Below, in pieces: positions 23,259 through 35,883 of a stretch of 60,000 nucleotides of DNA (position 1 is its first letter; the number at the start of each line of letters is the position of its first letter). The notes below the pieces were generated by a model. The model ran no database searches. It was not told where the DNA came from and saw only the letters and a list, made by a program, of their open reading frames with translations. The position numbers and the translations under genes were made by a program. Source of the stretch: Symsagittifera roscoffensis (taxonomy: Eukaryota > Xenacoelomorpha > Acoela > Convolutidae); the NCBI RefSeq assembly GCF_963678635.1, contig NC_087066.1, positions 42,849,369 to 42,909,368 on the forward strand. Reading direction: 5' to 3'.

Positions 23259-26200
23259 TCAGACCGTCTCCGTCTCCGTGTCCGAATAATCCGATCCCGT
23301 GTCGTTTAACATTTCCTTCACCACTCGGTTCCACTCGGACTCGAACAGTTTCTTCAGTTCGCTCTTCTCTGATTGGTCCAGCAGAGACGTGGCGATGGAG
23401 TCGTATGACACTTGTTTGATCACGCTTAGGTCACTCTCTTTGTCTGTCATGGCGAGTATTGTGACGTACAAGTCATCGGTGATGGCCCTTGAAAAAATGA
23501 AAAAGCTTAACTTTCGAGATCCTTTGCAAAGAAAGACTCTTTTAGGTTAAGTTAACACTTATGATTTTCCAGATTTGCCCAGATTTCCAAGTATCGATGG
23601 ACAAGGGAATCTATGTAACTCATTTGTTTTTGCTCAATTAAACTTTTGTGCTAAATTAATCTGGAGTATTAATCCAGAAAAAAAGTTTTGTTTTTCCTGT
23701 GTAATGAACCAGAAGGAGGGAATTTATGGAGATTAAAGAAAAACACAAAATTGTGGTCATTCACTTCATCGGACCACCAGCTTTTCTTTCACGACAAAGG
23801 AAATGTAAGGAGCTCCCCCAAGCAAAAGTTTTGTTGAAGTTGGGGCTTGGGGCGGCCTTTACTCCCCATTAGTGGGCATTGGGATATAAAATGAGAGATC
23901 CAAAATATCTTGAGAATGTTGTTTAAAAACGTGTTTCACTTAGTGCCGAAAATGAGACAGTCGTCCGAATTGACAGAGAATTGTAAAGGCGGGCGATTAA
24001 AGTAGGCAATGTCCATGAGTTGTTTGTTCCTGTGGTTGCGGATGTCATCCACCAGACCTAAGACCTGGTTCGATATAGGGTTCAACTCCACTCCAACTCC
24101 AAAGCGCCTCAGCCTCCAGATGACGCTCGGATGGACGTCAAGCGCATAGCCATGGCCTGAAACAGAGAAAAATACAAAAACTCGATGAAAGCCGTATCCT
24201 AAAACAAAAAGTTCAAGCCTCAGTCTTTGTATCATTTTCATCAAAATTGGCGTTTTTGGCAAGTTTTAAGCATTTTTAGAAATAGAACTGTTTAGACCAG
24301 GCCGCGGCTAATTTTTTGAACAAGCTGCGACTAATTTCTCGATCATATCGCGACTAATTTTTCGACAAAGCCGCGACTAATTTTTCGACCACCGCGATCG
24401 ATATACGGTATTTCCAGAATTTGTCCGCGACTTAAAACCCTGTTCGAACTATGGATTTTCGTCCGCGGAACCAACATTGGCGCGACGGATTAAATCGGAA
24501 AATTAGTTGCGGACCTCGACCCGTGTTATGGGGATATGCAATAGTTTTGTTGGTATTTTTTACCGAATCAATTTTTAATCTAGTTTTGAAGTCTAGCCTT
24601 ATTCAAGATGTTTGTTCAGTTAATGAAGCTGGGAGGGAAAAAGAATGAAAGAGGGTGCCTTTATTGCTTTTGATAAATTTTGGATCATTTTTTTCTACTG
24701 AAAAATCTCAATGATTCCGATAATTGTTTCATGGGCAACCGACCGATTCTTTTGGTACCCAGAAGAACAGCGTCAATCACATTTTCATCCACTGGAAACC
24801 CACTCCAGAGAGTCTCTCCTGCGTGGAACACAAACGGCATGTCACTTCCACTGTCGCTCCTCCACTTGAGAAACACATCCTTTAAAGAGGCCAGAGTCCT
24901 GCCTATTTCCTCGTACCCGACCAGGTCAAATCCCCGCACCAGTTTAGATGTGTTGTAGTACTTGCTGGCCAAGTTCAGTTTTTGCAGCAGTTTTGCGTCT
25001 GTCAAGCCTACCCGGTACTTGTTCAGAATTAAGTTCAGTCCGAAGAAGCTGGGATGTTCTTTGCGGACCTCTGCTATCTGCGAATGAGTTCACTTTTGAA
25101 ACTCCCGCCTCCAGTTTTTTACTCGTAAAAGTTTGTTTATATAGCCCAATTCTAACGCAAATTGGCAAGCTGAATAACTATGCTATTTCATTATAGTTTC
25201 TTACAGAGTTTGTTACAATACCTTGTAAAATCGGTCTTTTAGCATAAAATTGAGGGAGTTCTAGGATTTTTTTATTATGCCGCTCTCTTTGAAAAAAGAA
25301 GCAGGTAAAAAATATTTTCAAGCTCCAAAAAAAAACGTTCCACACGTTCCCCACAAAAAAACGTGGAAAACTATTTAAAAAAAAACAGATATAACGTAAT
25401 ACGCAATGAAAATTAACTCATAGCTTTTTTCATTCTTCTAGATTGAGTTTTGTTATCACAAATTCTCTTCTCGCACTCAAAAGTATCAGACTTGAAGAGT
25501 TAAGTTTTCTCTCTCATAAAAATGGTGTTCAGTTCTTGTCGAAACGCTTTTTGTGTACCTAGTTTCTTAATGACTTACTCTTTCGGCGTAGAAATTCAGC
25601 GCATCTTCATAAGGAATCACTGTCCCATTTTTGTCGACGAAATCCCCAAAACCAGTTCTGAACTCTGCGTAGAGAACGTTGTCCTCTATCAACGTGTAAA
25701 TTGTGGAGTTGAACAGTGCTTTCATAACATGCCATGTCTCTTTGGCTTTGTCCAGGGGATCAAATTTGGCTTCAAAATTAACCCAGATGTTCTGGACTGT
25801 CATGTTTTTGTAGTCATGTCCATCGTACATGCTGAGTTTGGTTTTTAGCAGAGATAATTCTGAAGTGTAGTTTGTGGAACCTGGCGGAGGGCAGCTTCTA
25901 CACTGGAGTGATGAATTGACATTTGTTGATACTGAACAAAAATTTTATTTCAAGTATTTTTACTAATATAAACTATTGCATAAGTCAATTTTTTAAGAAA
26001 GCAAAGTTGAGAGTTGAAAATGAAAAACACAATAAAAAGGAACCGAGCAAATAAAACTATGTACACTGGGCATATTAAATGCGTTTCCAAAAAAAAACTA
26101 CAAAAAGTGAAAACGAAAATTGACAATAATTCAACTAACAGCTTTCGTCCATGAAGCTTAGTTCGTAAGTGCCTTTCTCATAATCTTGGCAGATTTCACA

Positions 26201-28855
26201 GTTTTCCAAACTGAACAAAAGATGAGGCATTTTTTGCAATGAATGAGTTGCACTCATATGCGCATGTAGCAACCCTCCTTTTGGAAGTCGGTTTATCAAT
26301 TCGTATACTTTATCGGTTGGAGTGCCTATGTATTCTTCATCTAACATAAACTCTGAAGGTCGGAACAATCGCTCGTTTTGATATCCATTTTCAAGGAGAT
26401 CTTTCTTCAGCTCCACGTAGATTTTGCTCAGTTTTTGCTCACGTTCAGATAAACTCTGCTTGCTGCCAAAACGCCACAATTTTTCCTTGAACGAAACTCA
26501 ATTTCTTTTAACAAACAAATTTACATGAAGTAAATTCAATTTTAAATTTTTGTTCCAATGCCAAAAGTTTTGAAATTTTTCTAGAAAATTTTGCAACTCG
26601 AGTAAATTTTATCACTTCAAAGGTACTATATGATAGAGTGGTCCCACGACAGCAACTAAATCAGGGACTGATTTGGGGGGGGGGGGCGGTGGGGCGCGGA
26701 CGATCCTTTTCCCTCAGGGATTCGACCCCCTGCCTACCCAAATGGTCCCCCTTTTGTTTTAATTTGAGCTAACCATTTTAGTGACGGAACCTAAAATTTT
26801 TCTAAAGACGCATTTGGCGCCAATATATACTTATTTTGAGGGGGGAGCGCGCCCAAAAAAAAACGCATTTTTTTTGTCAAAACTTTTCAAAAACTTCCTA
26901 CAAATGCCTTTTTTCGGCCTGTTTTTTCAAAACTTTGCCTGCGGCGCAGAATTTTATTGCCAAAACAGGGTCTTTGTAGAGCTTTGGGAGAGCTCGCAAA
27001 ATCAATTTGGTCGACCTAAAAAAAAGTCGACAAAAATTTCGAAATTTTTTTGAAATTCCGCCCTCCCCCCTCGAGAAAATCCTAGATCCGCCCCTGAACT
27101 AAATAAACAAGTCCAAGATGCATGTCGCATTTTATAGTTTTGAAAACAAAGTTGTGATGAAACTAATCGTTTCACAAATCTCGCAAAAAATGTTGTGAGT
27201 TAGAAACTGTTCAGATTAACAACTGTAGTTTTTATCTTATTTATATTAGGAAATTTGCTTGCTTCAACCTATTTTACGGTTTAACAACCATAATTGGGTG
27301 AACTTATTTGTCATCAAAACTCAATGTTGGAAGTTTTTTGATTTTTTCAATTTAAAATGGTGATCGGGGAGGTTTTACGAAGTAATGAATGATAAAATTA
27401 ATTGAAAATATACTGTGGCATCTTTCTGAATGGCAAAATTAAAACTATTGAACAATTTCAGAGCCCTAGAAATTCTCAAGGGACCTGGTTATTTTCAAGG
27501 GACCACTACATCATAGTAGTACCACTTCAAATAACGGCATTTCCGGGAGTACTTTGTCGCAATATGCTGCTGACAATCTTTTTGACGTTTGTCGGTACAT
27601 TACAATTTTTGATGCAAGTGTGATGGGTGGTGGGTCCTGAGAAGCTTACACGATTTCTGATGTAAGCAGAGCACTTTAAAATTTTAAATATATTGCCTCT
27701 GTGATGTTACTTAAATCATCAAAATTGTCAAAAATGTTGAAAACTCAAAAATTTCCCTACAAAACCTTGTGAACTCAAAACCGTTTCTTTCGTAGTTATT
27801 GAAATCACTAGTGTGAAAATAAAACGTTAGAAACACATTTTTTGTCCAACTCGCTAATTGAAAAAAAATGAAACATGACAGACAGTGGACCCCTTACATC
27901 AAAGGAACAAAGTTCGTATATTTTGATACGGAAAAAAAACTAGTAAGTACTGAAAAGTTGCATTTCATTAATTGAGATATGCAACTTCACATCTTGTTTT
28001 TTTTCCAACGGCTTAGCTAGTTTTGCAAAATTTGCCGTATATTTTTCAATGAAACTCTTGGAAAGTGAGCTGATTTCAATTGGTTTTTTAATTTCTCAAT
28101 TTTTTTTGCAATTTTCTCAGATAAAAACTGGGTATACTCACTATTTAGGGGCAAAAACCGATATAGTAGTTATCAATTTATCTTGTCTGTTCACAAAATT
28201 TTCTCTCATTTTGTTTTCATTTTCTCTAGTTGCGTTAATTTTTTCTCCAGTATATAATTAACTATTAAATAGATCAAGTTCATTTTGGAACGATTTCTAA
28301 GACGGAATAAATCTCCGCTTACACGTTAATAGCACAATATATTTTGCGTTCATTATCCCAAATTGGCAAAACAGGCAATCTTTAAACCCAAACTTAACAA
28401 AAGAAATTAAAGATAAAATATCTTTTTAATTTTGAGCTCAAAACATCTATTCAGTTCGGCTGATATGAAAAAATTTTCCGTCAAAAATGATAAGTTAACA
28501 TGTTGAAGTTTGTCTGGAGAAAAAACAATCCCGGGAACGAATGCTCCGTCTTTTTTGTCGAAACTGTAAGCAAAATTATAGTTTTTCCGTGTGTTGCTGA
28601 ATATTTTGTGTTTACTCAAAAACTGAATAACGAAAGAGTCTTTTTGAAAAAGAAGTAAAATTATAAGTATTCAGAATTTGTCGAGCTCGAATTGTAGATG
28701 AAACTTACTTCAGACAGTATTCCTTCTTTACATGACTGGTATGTTTCTGTGTCATTGACTCGATAACAATCCAATTGATAGTCATGTGGAGTAGCTGTTC
28801 CAACCGAGTAACTATTGATTAGAGAAATCAATAAGAAAAACTTAATTCTGGACAT
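23259..28855 (-). CDS. ADA2: Secreted adenosine deaminase, ADA2/ADGF (CECR1) family
   Basis: Six minus-strand exons: 28855-28709, 26485-26140, 25931-25579, 25077-24744, 24156-23940 and 23487-23259. They total 1626 bases, exactly 541 residues plus stop, with GT..AG borders and matching phases (0, 1, 0, 1, 2). The family converts adenosine to inosine outside the cell using zinc. Residues 1-21 form a signal peptide (MSRIKFFLLISLINS start). Metal and catalytic motifs are all present: HAH at 123-125, HAGET from 367, GHG at 394-396 and SDD ending at 459. The C-terminus resembles the family's (LSVIKQVSYDSIATS). Cysteine pairs in CEIC and CRSC fit the ADA2-specific receptor-binding insertion. The length is close to the usual ~510. 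The exact border of exon 1 to exon 2 is the least certain. No frame break was seen. Confidence 0.9.
24296..24410. repeat. Minisatellite, ~23 bp unit, in ADA2 intron
   Basis: Four degenerate copies of a unit like CCGCGACTAATTTTTCGAC follow each other. A further CCGCGACTTAAAACC occurs just downstream near 24,424. Confidence 0.7.
26662..27096 (+). mobile_element. hAT-type MITE, CAGGGGCGG family, 435 bp, in ADA2 intron 1
   Basis: Starts CAGGGACTGATTTGGGG and ends CCTAGATCCGCCCCTG. It is flanked by the perfect 8 bp duplication AACTAAAT (26654-26661 and 27097-27104). The internal order is G-rich start, AGGGATTCGACCCCCTG, GGCGCCAATATATAC, TTGCCTGCGGCGCAGAA, TTTGGTCGACC. The 90-codon ORF inside has no recognised motif and is not a gene. 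Confidence 0.92.
28279..28600 (+). repeat. Diverged copy of a ~550 bp interspersed repeat (family X), ADA2 intron 1
   Basis: Shares with 32131-33346 the phrases GGAACGATTTCTAAGACGG, ATCTCCGCTTAC, CCCAAATTGGC, CAATCTTTAAACCC and TTCCGTCAAAAATG. It is older than the other copies and truncated at both ends. Confidence 0.7.
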
Positions 28856-28881
28856 AGTGGCTGATCTCTGAATTTACCAAC
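28856..28881 (-). promoter_or_regulatory. Possible 3' splice acceptor just upstream of the ADA2 start codon
   Basis: On the minus strand TTTTTCTTTCAG ends 25 bases before the ATG. This could be the acceptor of a 5'-UTR intron, or a trans-splicing site if the organism uses a spliced leader. It is a pattern only. Confidence 0.3.
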
Positions 28882-28929
28882 TGAAAGAAAAACCCGCATC
28901 CAGTTTCGAGCGTTTGTAATTAATTATAT

Positions 28930-30490
28930 TTCGATTTTAGTACCATTATTTCTAAAATTGAGAAAAAAATCGCTTTAAATCAGTTATTAATGGATATGAT
29001 CTCTCTTTTTGAAAAAAATTTATTATTTATTATAATACAATTTTATCAATTAAAATCGATTATTAATCCATCTTTTTTTCGACACAATTATAATTAATGA
29101 TAAATTATTTATTTTATCCCAACATCTATTTCATTTGTTGTTCACAAAAAAACTATAATAATTAATTTTAATTCCTTTTGTTTCCCCATTTTTCTGCAAA
29201 CTTGCATCTGAGTTGCTTATATTTTATGCTTTTCTTACACGTTGGTTTTTGTTAAAAAAATGAGAAAATAATCTTAAAATTTCCAAATCAATTCTAATTT
29301 ATAACTTTTTGCTTTTTCATTTCTCCAGTGAAGTTGCTTCATGATGCACATTTAAAGTTTTTTCAAGACTAGTATCACACTGCTGTAAATTCAGAAATTA
29401 TTCGGAAGATATACTTTTAACCGGGAACCTTCCAAGTAATTTGAAAGGAAGGATCTCTATGAAACTTTTGTTTTGTATTAAAACTTTGTGTTCAGATGAA
29501 TCAAAGCGTGACAAAACATCTCGCTTTTAAAGATTTTGTTATTCACAGAAAAATAGGAACCCATGGGATTTGAATGAAATATACTTTTGGTGTGCTAAAA
29601 GTTTTGTGGAAAAAAGATGTTTTAATTGGTTATAATTAATTTAAATAGTTTTTTCTAGGAACTATAATAAATTATAAACAATTTTTATAGATTATAACCT
29701 CTTGGAAAATATCACAATTTAATCGATTATAAATTCTCTAAAAACCTGATTAACATGATAATCCGTTATAATCTATTACTGACGCCTAAACTTGGATGTG
29801 GGAAACTAATGAGAAACTTTGTTGGGAAGTAAAAAAAAGTTGATGTTTTGTCGAGCGCTATAACAAGCAAAAATATTTACTATTTTTTAAGTTCAGTTTC
29901 TTTCAGTAAAGCAGTATTGGTTTTCATGTCATCATTACCCGAAACTAATGAAATAATATAAATAAAAATTGAATTTGCAAAATTGAATTACATGTATTTA
30001 AAAAAGTAAGAACTACATGCAAGTAGTTTATACAGCGACAGCTCAAATGGAAGAATTTGGCTTTTAAATGTTACGTGACTTCCAGAACGGACTCATGTAA
30101 CTTGAAAATATATACAAGCAGGCTCATTTTTGACTTCGAATGTTGATTTGACTCACAGAAATTGAAACTCAAAAAACTGAAAAACAAACCGAAAAAATGA
30201 AGAAGTAAAGAAAGCCAAGCGTTGTTTACCACTTGCTTGAAATGGTTAAATTTTCAATAAAAATTACAGGTTTTTCATCTTTCATGTAAAACCGTCCAAA
30301 AATGAACATACTGATTTTTAAATTGATACAAAAAGTGGGCTGATTTGTTTTTCGTCGGAATCAATATTTATGCTAATAGGCGCATATGCTTATCGTTACC
30401 CTCATGAAAATTATATTTCGAGTTTATTTCTTTGTCTCGTGGAATACTCATCTATAAAAATAACGCGATAGTTTTTCCAGACTGATGTGT
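28930..30490. other. Very AT-rich intergenic region with ATTATAATC-type words
   Basis: No gene was seen. Words such as TTATAATTAA, GATTATAACC and CGTTATAATC recur on both strands at 29,020-29,110 and 29,620-29,790. A similar cluster lies at 49,800-50,110. This may be an old AT-rich transposon; no ends were defined. Confidence 0.4.
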
Positions 30491-30501
30491 ATACAAGTAG
30501 G

Positions 30502-30869
30502 GGAGGCGGAGCAATAAGCAGAATGGTCCAAGTGCAGAATGGGTCCAAGAGCAGAAAAGCAGAAAAATATTGACTTATATTGGTTTATACGGGCTAATTG
30601 ATAGAACAATTATTAAAATCGCCAAAAATTCGAAGAAAACGAATAAATTCTGCATGAATTGACTAATTTCATTAAGTTTTTTGTTTAATTTTTTCTGAAA
30701 AATTCTTGATTAAATTGCTCAAATTATGCATAAAATGTTCGTTGCTTTGCTATTATTGACGCTTCTAATAATTAACTTACCGATTCGCTGATAGAAGTTG
30801 ATATTGTTATATTTTTCTGCTCTTAGACCCATTCTGCTCTTAGATTAGTCTGCTTATTGACTGGCCACC
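30502..30869. mobile_element. MITE with ~70 bp terminal inverted repeats and 9 bp target duplication
   Basis: The left end GGAGGCGGAGCAATAAGCAG matches the inverted right end GGTGGCCAGTCAATAAGCAG, and similarity continues for about 70 bases through GCAGAATGGGTCCAAGAGCAG. Flanks ACAAGTAGG (30493-30501 and 30870-30878) are identical. Nine bases fit a Mutator-like element. The terminal repeats contain iterated GCAGAATGG words. No ORF. Confidence 0.85.
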
Positions 30870-31365
30870 ACAAGTAGGGTATGGCCTTAAGCTTGATCGT
30901 GGCGTGTCTTTATAGGTTGAATAAATTGTTCAGGTTATTTATAAAATGGTATTCAGAACAAGTTGAAGATATAGAACTAAATAGTATATTTAATTCATTG
31001 GCTTGTCCAATTCGACATCGGCTGTTTCTTATCGGTTTCGGCCTAAAACTCTGTTAATCACAACTTAAATTAAAATGACATGGGTCTGTGTTCAAATTTT
31101 AAAATTCCACATAAACAGTAGGAAAACAAAACCGCTCGGATCACGGCAAACCCCTGAATGTTCTTTTTCTCTAACGTCGATCAAAAAAATGGATTGAAAG
31201 TTTTCCGAAAAAAAAAACATATTTTTGCTATTTTTTGTCTCATTTCTACTGCCCAAACGCTTTTAAAGTCCATTTTTTAGTATTAAAAAGGGCAAAATTT
31301 TGCCTTACTCCAATTTGCAGCGATTTAATTTAGCGCTTACATTTTAACAGTATTAAATGGGACAA

Positions 31366-31705
31366 CGGTGCCGAAGTACAACAGTTCCGAAAATCAAAAT
31401 CTTGTTCAACAGTGCCGAAAATTAATTTGAATCCTGTGTTTACACTTTACAGGAAAGAAGTTGAAAAGACAAAAATCGCTATTTTAATTATTGCCGCTTT
31501 TTAAAGAAACAAAAGTTCCCCAAGTGCGGCGTCGTAATATTTTCTAAACATTTAGCACAAAATTGTCAAATTTTAATCTTGTTTCGCTCCAAAACAAAAC
31601 AGTATTCAAACGACACTTAAAAAGAACTGAAAATTCCCAAATATAATCGATTTATGAGACTATTGAACACAACTTCAGTTTCGGCACTGATGTACTTCGA
31701 CACTG
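31366..31705. mobile_element. Inverted-repeat element with CAGTGCCGAA subrepeats
   Basis: The left end CGGTGCCGAAGTACAACAGT matches the inverted right end CAGTGTCGAAGTACATCAGT with few changes, over about 30 bases. A further CAGTGCCGAAAA occurs inside at about 31,411. A target duplication is not clear. Confidence 0.6.
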
Positions 31706-32130
31706 TAGAACGCCCTCTTACAAATAAATTACGGGTTAAAAGTCCCAGTTTGAAATATAATCGACAAAAAATCCCAACTTTTAAACCTTTCAGTTTTTCG
31801 AAACATGATCAAAAACCACATATATTTTTAGTTGTCTGTAAAATTTTCATCAATATTTATCAAACTGGAGAAAAAAATGTAAAAAAAGCAGTACGAGATT
31901 CGAAGTTAAATAAAAAGTCAAAAATCGGAAGATACTAAGTGTCAAATTAAAAAAAAAACACCCCGACCAATTTGTCGATTTTTCTGAAAAAAAAGAACAA
32001 TAAAGAAAAACTGCTTTATAGTGCTTATAGTGTATATAGCGTAATGTTCGATATTATGAAACTTACAAAGCATATTCGGGGTGCTTTCAAATACAAGCAC
32101 TACAGTTCAATTTTCAGAGAACAAAGAAGA

Positions 32131-32681
32131 TCTGAAACCCAAACAAGACTGCTCGTATCAGGGCGAAGCCCTGAATGTTCCGACTGCCTTTTAAGGTTTA
32201 TTGAGCAGCAGTAATACATAAAAAAAACTAAATGAAATAAAAAAAAATTGAAATTTTTTTTCTAAAATTTGAATTTTTTCATGAAAATCATCCCCCCACA
32301 CGCCATATAAAGTACAAAAAGTTAGATTTCGTTCTTTGTAACAAATCAATTATGGCAAATAATTTTCGTTCAACCAATTTGGAACGATTTATAAGACGGA
32401 TTAAATCTCGCTTAAGCGTTAAAAGCGCGAATAATATTGCGCGTTAATTGTCCCAAATTGGTCAAAATGGCCAAAATGGCAATCTATAAACCCTCATAAC
32501 TTTACAAAAAATGATTATAGGTGAAATATCTTTTCAAATTTAAGCTCTGGACAACAATACCTTTTGAATGATATAAAAAAATTCCGTCAAAAATGGCTAG
32601 TTAAAAAGTCGAAATTTGTCTGAAGAAAAAAACCCACCCCGAGCACAAATATTCCGTTACTTTCGTTTCGAAAGTCGGAAC
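32131..32681 (+). repeat. Interspersed repeat family X, tandem copy 1
   Basis: About 550 bp, starting near ACAAGACTGCTCGTATCAGG and ending AAAGTCGGAAC. It contains the hairpin AGGGCGAAGCCCT, the palindromic TTAAAAGCGCGAATAATATT area, and CCCAAATTGG. GTTCCGACT near the start and AGTCGGAAC at the end are inverted, suggesting a short terminal repeat. A second copy follows with a period of about 652. Confidence 0.85.
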
Positions 32682-32784
32682 AAAAAGAAAATGAAATAAG
32701 ATCAATTTTCATAAAACAAAAAAGATAACACTGAAAAAAATTATCACTGTTTGAACTACCAAAAAAATATTCTGAAGAAACAAA

Positions 32785-33346
32785 TCTGAAAAGCAGACAA
32801 GACTGCTCGTATCAGAGCGAAGCCCTAAAAGTTCCGACTGCCTTTCAACGTTTATGGAGCAGTAATAACATAAACAACATAAAAAAATTGAATGAAATAA
32901 AACAAAATGAAAAACTTTTCTAAAATTTGAGAATTGTTTTATGAAAATCATCACTCCACACGCAATATAAAGTACAAAACAATAGATTTCGCTCCTTGTA
33001 ACAAATCAATTATGGCAAATAAGCTTCTTTCAACCAATTTGGAACGATTTCTAAGACGGATTAAATCTCCGCTTACGCGTTAATAGCGCGAATTATATCG
33101 CGCGTTAATTGTCCCAAATTGGTCAAAATGGCCAAAATGGCAATCTATAAACCCACATAACTTTACGAAAAATTATCACAGGTGAAATATCTTTTCAAAT
33201 TTAAGCTCAAGACAACCATAGCTTTCGAATGATATAAAAAATTCCGTCAAAAATGGCTAGTTAAAAAGTCGAAATTCGTCTGAAGAAAAAAAAACCCCAC
33301 CCCGAGCACAAATATTCCGTTACTTTCGTATCGAAAGTCTCGGAAC
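32785..33346 (+). repeat. Interspersed repeat family X, tandem copy 2
   Basis: Nearly the same sequence as 32131-32681 in the same orientation. It includes AGCGCGAATTATATCGCGCG, which can fold on itself. Confidence 0.85.
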
Positions 33347-33381
33347 AATAAGACGCTGAGATGGATGTGATGAGTTATCTC

Positions 33382-33663
33382 CAGTAGCGTGCCGAAGGGT
33401 GGGAAGTGCCGGGGGTGGGCGACCGTCTCTTTTTCATTTCTTGTTGCCAAGTTTTTCCATAGGGTCCACCCCTTTGGTATAACTTTACGACATCATTTTT
33501 GGTCAAATTTTTTGGTCAAATCTTTCGAAAAAGTGTCTAAAAACGCCTTTTTTTGCCTGCTTTTTTTTGAAAAATTTGCCTGCGGAGCAGAATTTTTTTT
33601 GTCAAAGTTTTAATTTTTTTTTTGAAAAACCGCCCCTCCCTAGAAAAACTGCGCACGGCACTG
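33382..33663 (+). mobile_element. hAT-type MITE, CAGTRGCGTGCC family, 282 bp
   Basis: The left end CAGTAGCGTGCCGAAGG and inverted right end CAGTGCCGTGCGCAG are similar. Flanks are the identical 8-mer GTTATCTC (33374-33381 and 33664-33671). The interior TTGCCTGCGGAGCAGAA resembles the CAGGGGCGG family, so the two families are related. Confidence 0.9.
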
Positions 33664-34037
33664 GTTATCTCTTAAACTAATTTCAGGTTGAATAAAATGT
33701 CAATGTGTTTTTAACCCGATAAGTTGCTCTTGGTCTTGCTTTTATTTCTTTGTTTTAATAGATCTTCAGAAAAATGAAAAAGTGAGAGAGCTAGGAGATC
33801 AAATTTATTCTAGTCGTTCAATGTTGTTCTGACTACTGATGTTAGTCAGTGTTTACATAAAATTTAAATGATTATATTTTTTAAATGATTATCATGAACA
33901 ATTATTTTCCGATCAAACAAAAAACAGAAAGCGGTTATATAATTGACACTCCAAACGTGTTGGGTCTTTTAGGCGTATGACTTTGGTTCGTAATCTTGGG
34001 TATTTGTCAAGGTAATTAGTCCATGGGCTTAGGTAGT

Positions 34038-34107
34038 AATTTTACACTAGGATGGGGTGATCCCTCCTAGCTAGGGTACATTGGGTTTAGGGCACTAGTA
34101 GGGATCA
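34038..34107. repeat. 14 bp inverted repeat
   Basis: GTGATCCCTCCTAG (34038-34051) and CTAGTAGGGATCAC (34094-34107) pair with one mismatch around a 42-base loop. The role is unknown. Confidence 0.4.
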
Positions 34108-34270
34108 CTAATGATCCCATGTCTGACTTTTTCTGATCTCCATGTACTTCTAAGAATCCCATGTATAAATGTTTTGTGTCAATCATCTCTACGTATTGAT
34201 TAAAATTTATGGTCATGATCCTTATGTATCTGCTGGACTGAATTCGTTCAAGCGCACTTAAGGGACTTAC

Positions 34271-34381
34271 TTTTTCTTCGTCGTCGCCACCAAAACTGGT
34301 AAATACGAGTAGTGCATGGTATATAACCACCACCCTTTGCATTTGCCTTCCATTTGGTATATAAACATCAGAGCTTAATAA
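34271..34381 (-). CDS. Possible internal exon of an unknown minus-strand gene
   Basis: A 111-base segment is open in one frame (37 codons, landmarks YIPNGRQMQR and FGGDDEEK). It is bounded by a good acceptor (CTAACTTGCAG) and a perfect donor (GTAAGT), both phase 0. Without splicing the frame stays open to 34067. I found no partner exons with confidence and do not recognise the protein. Confidence 0.3.
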
Positions 34382-35883
34382 CTGCAAGTTAGGAATGTTC
34401 TGACGTGAGCTAATTTTAAGTTTAGCATTTTAGTTTTTGACTCAACGTTGTTGTCTTCTTTTGAGGAGTATCGCGTCGAAAATTGATAATACAAATTGTC
34501 ACTCGAGAAACCTGACACAAATCTTATGGTGAAAATGTCAATCAACAAACATATAATCTAGTGAAAAAAATGAAACAATTAATTGTTTTGCAAAAGACTT
34601 AGTGAAAAAGCATATGAGTTCAGAAAAGTTTCATAAACTGATCTTTATTGTATACAAAATCAAAAGCACCACCAATAAAATTTCGTTTTTAAGTCAATTG
34701 GGCAAAATAAAAACTACAAAAATTTGAGTCTTGTATCGGAATTTTTGTCAACAATTCGGTGAACTGATTAAAATTCTCTTTCAATCGGCTGTAAATGTTG
34801 GAGTACTACCAGCGAAAAAGTCACAGAGAGTAAAACTTTTTTTGCTTTACATGAAAAATCCCGAAGTCTCAGAAGAGTTCGATTTTCAAGCGTGAGCAAT
34901 AACAAAAATATTGTTTGGTAGATAAGTTGGGCAGTTGTCGGCTACAAACACTCAAAAATATTTGTTTAGGAAAGTAACAAAATCTGAATAAAATTTAGCA
35001 GTTGGATTTTGTCCATTTTCACCGATTGGAACCAAATGAGAGAGAATTTTTTGTGAATTCACCGTTTGAAGTAACAAAAAATAAAAAAAACTATTTGGGA
35101 TGAGGGTATATCCTCAAACAAAACATTCCCTTTTTGCTATCAAAGGGTTTGAAAAATGAAGCTTAAGTGAAACAGAGCTGTTAGTAAGTTCTAGAAACCA
35201 ATAATTTTGAGCGCACTGTTTGCTAGTGAGATAAAAACACTTTAAACATCCCATGAAACACATGACCAAAACACATTAAACATCAAAGCCAAAAAACATC
35301 ATAGCCAATAAACATCAAAGTTTGGTAAGTGAGGTGGGCAGTTATCAGCTGCAAAAAGACCAAGATATTTGTATTATAAAGTATCAGGATAAAAACTTGA
35401 AATTAGATTTGGTCCATTTTAAGACTGCACCAACTGGAATAGCGCCCGTTAAGAATTTACAGTTTCGTTTAATAAGTAAGTTTAATTGACAGCTTATATC
35501 TTCCGTTTGCTGTCAAAAGATTTGACTTTTGAAACTTGAGTGAAACAGAGCTGTTAGTAATGGCTGGACGAAAGTAACGGGAGCACAATGTGTGCTTGTG
35601 AGATCAAATTATCTGGAAAAATAGATACGTGTACCAATTGGTGTACTTGTAAATTACATACCATGCCGCCTCAAATTAATCTATTTCTATCCGAATTTTG
35701 ATTGATGAAAAGGATCTGTTTGATTTTTTTTGAGGTGTCAGGTGAGCTGACAAGCTATGCCTAGAAGTTCTTGTTTTCTTGATGGACACAGTTCGCAGGA
35801 AATCTGATCAAAGTAGATTCATTGACAGGGATAATTTATTCGATCGCAGTTATTCTTCTAACACACAAGTTTGCTTCACGTAT

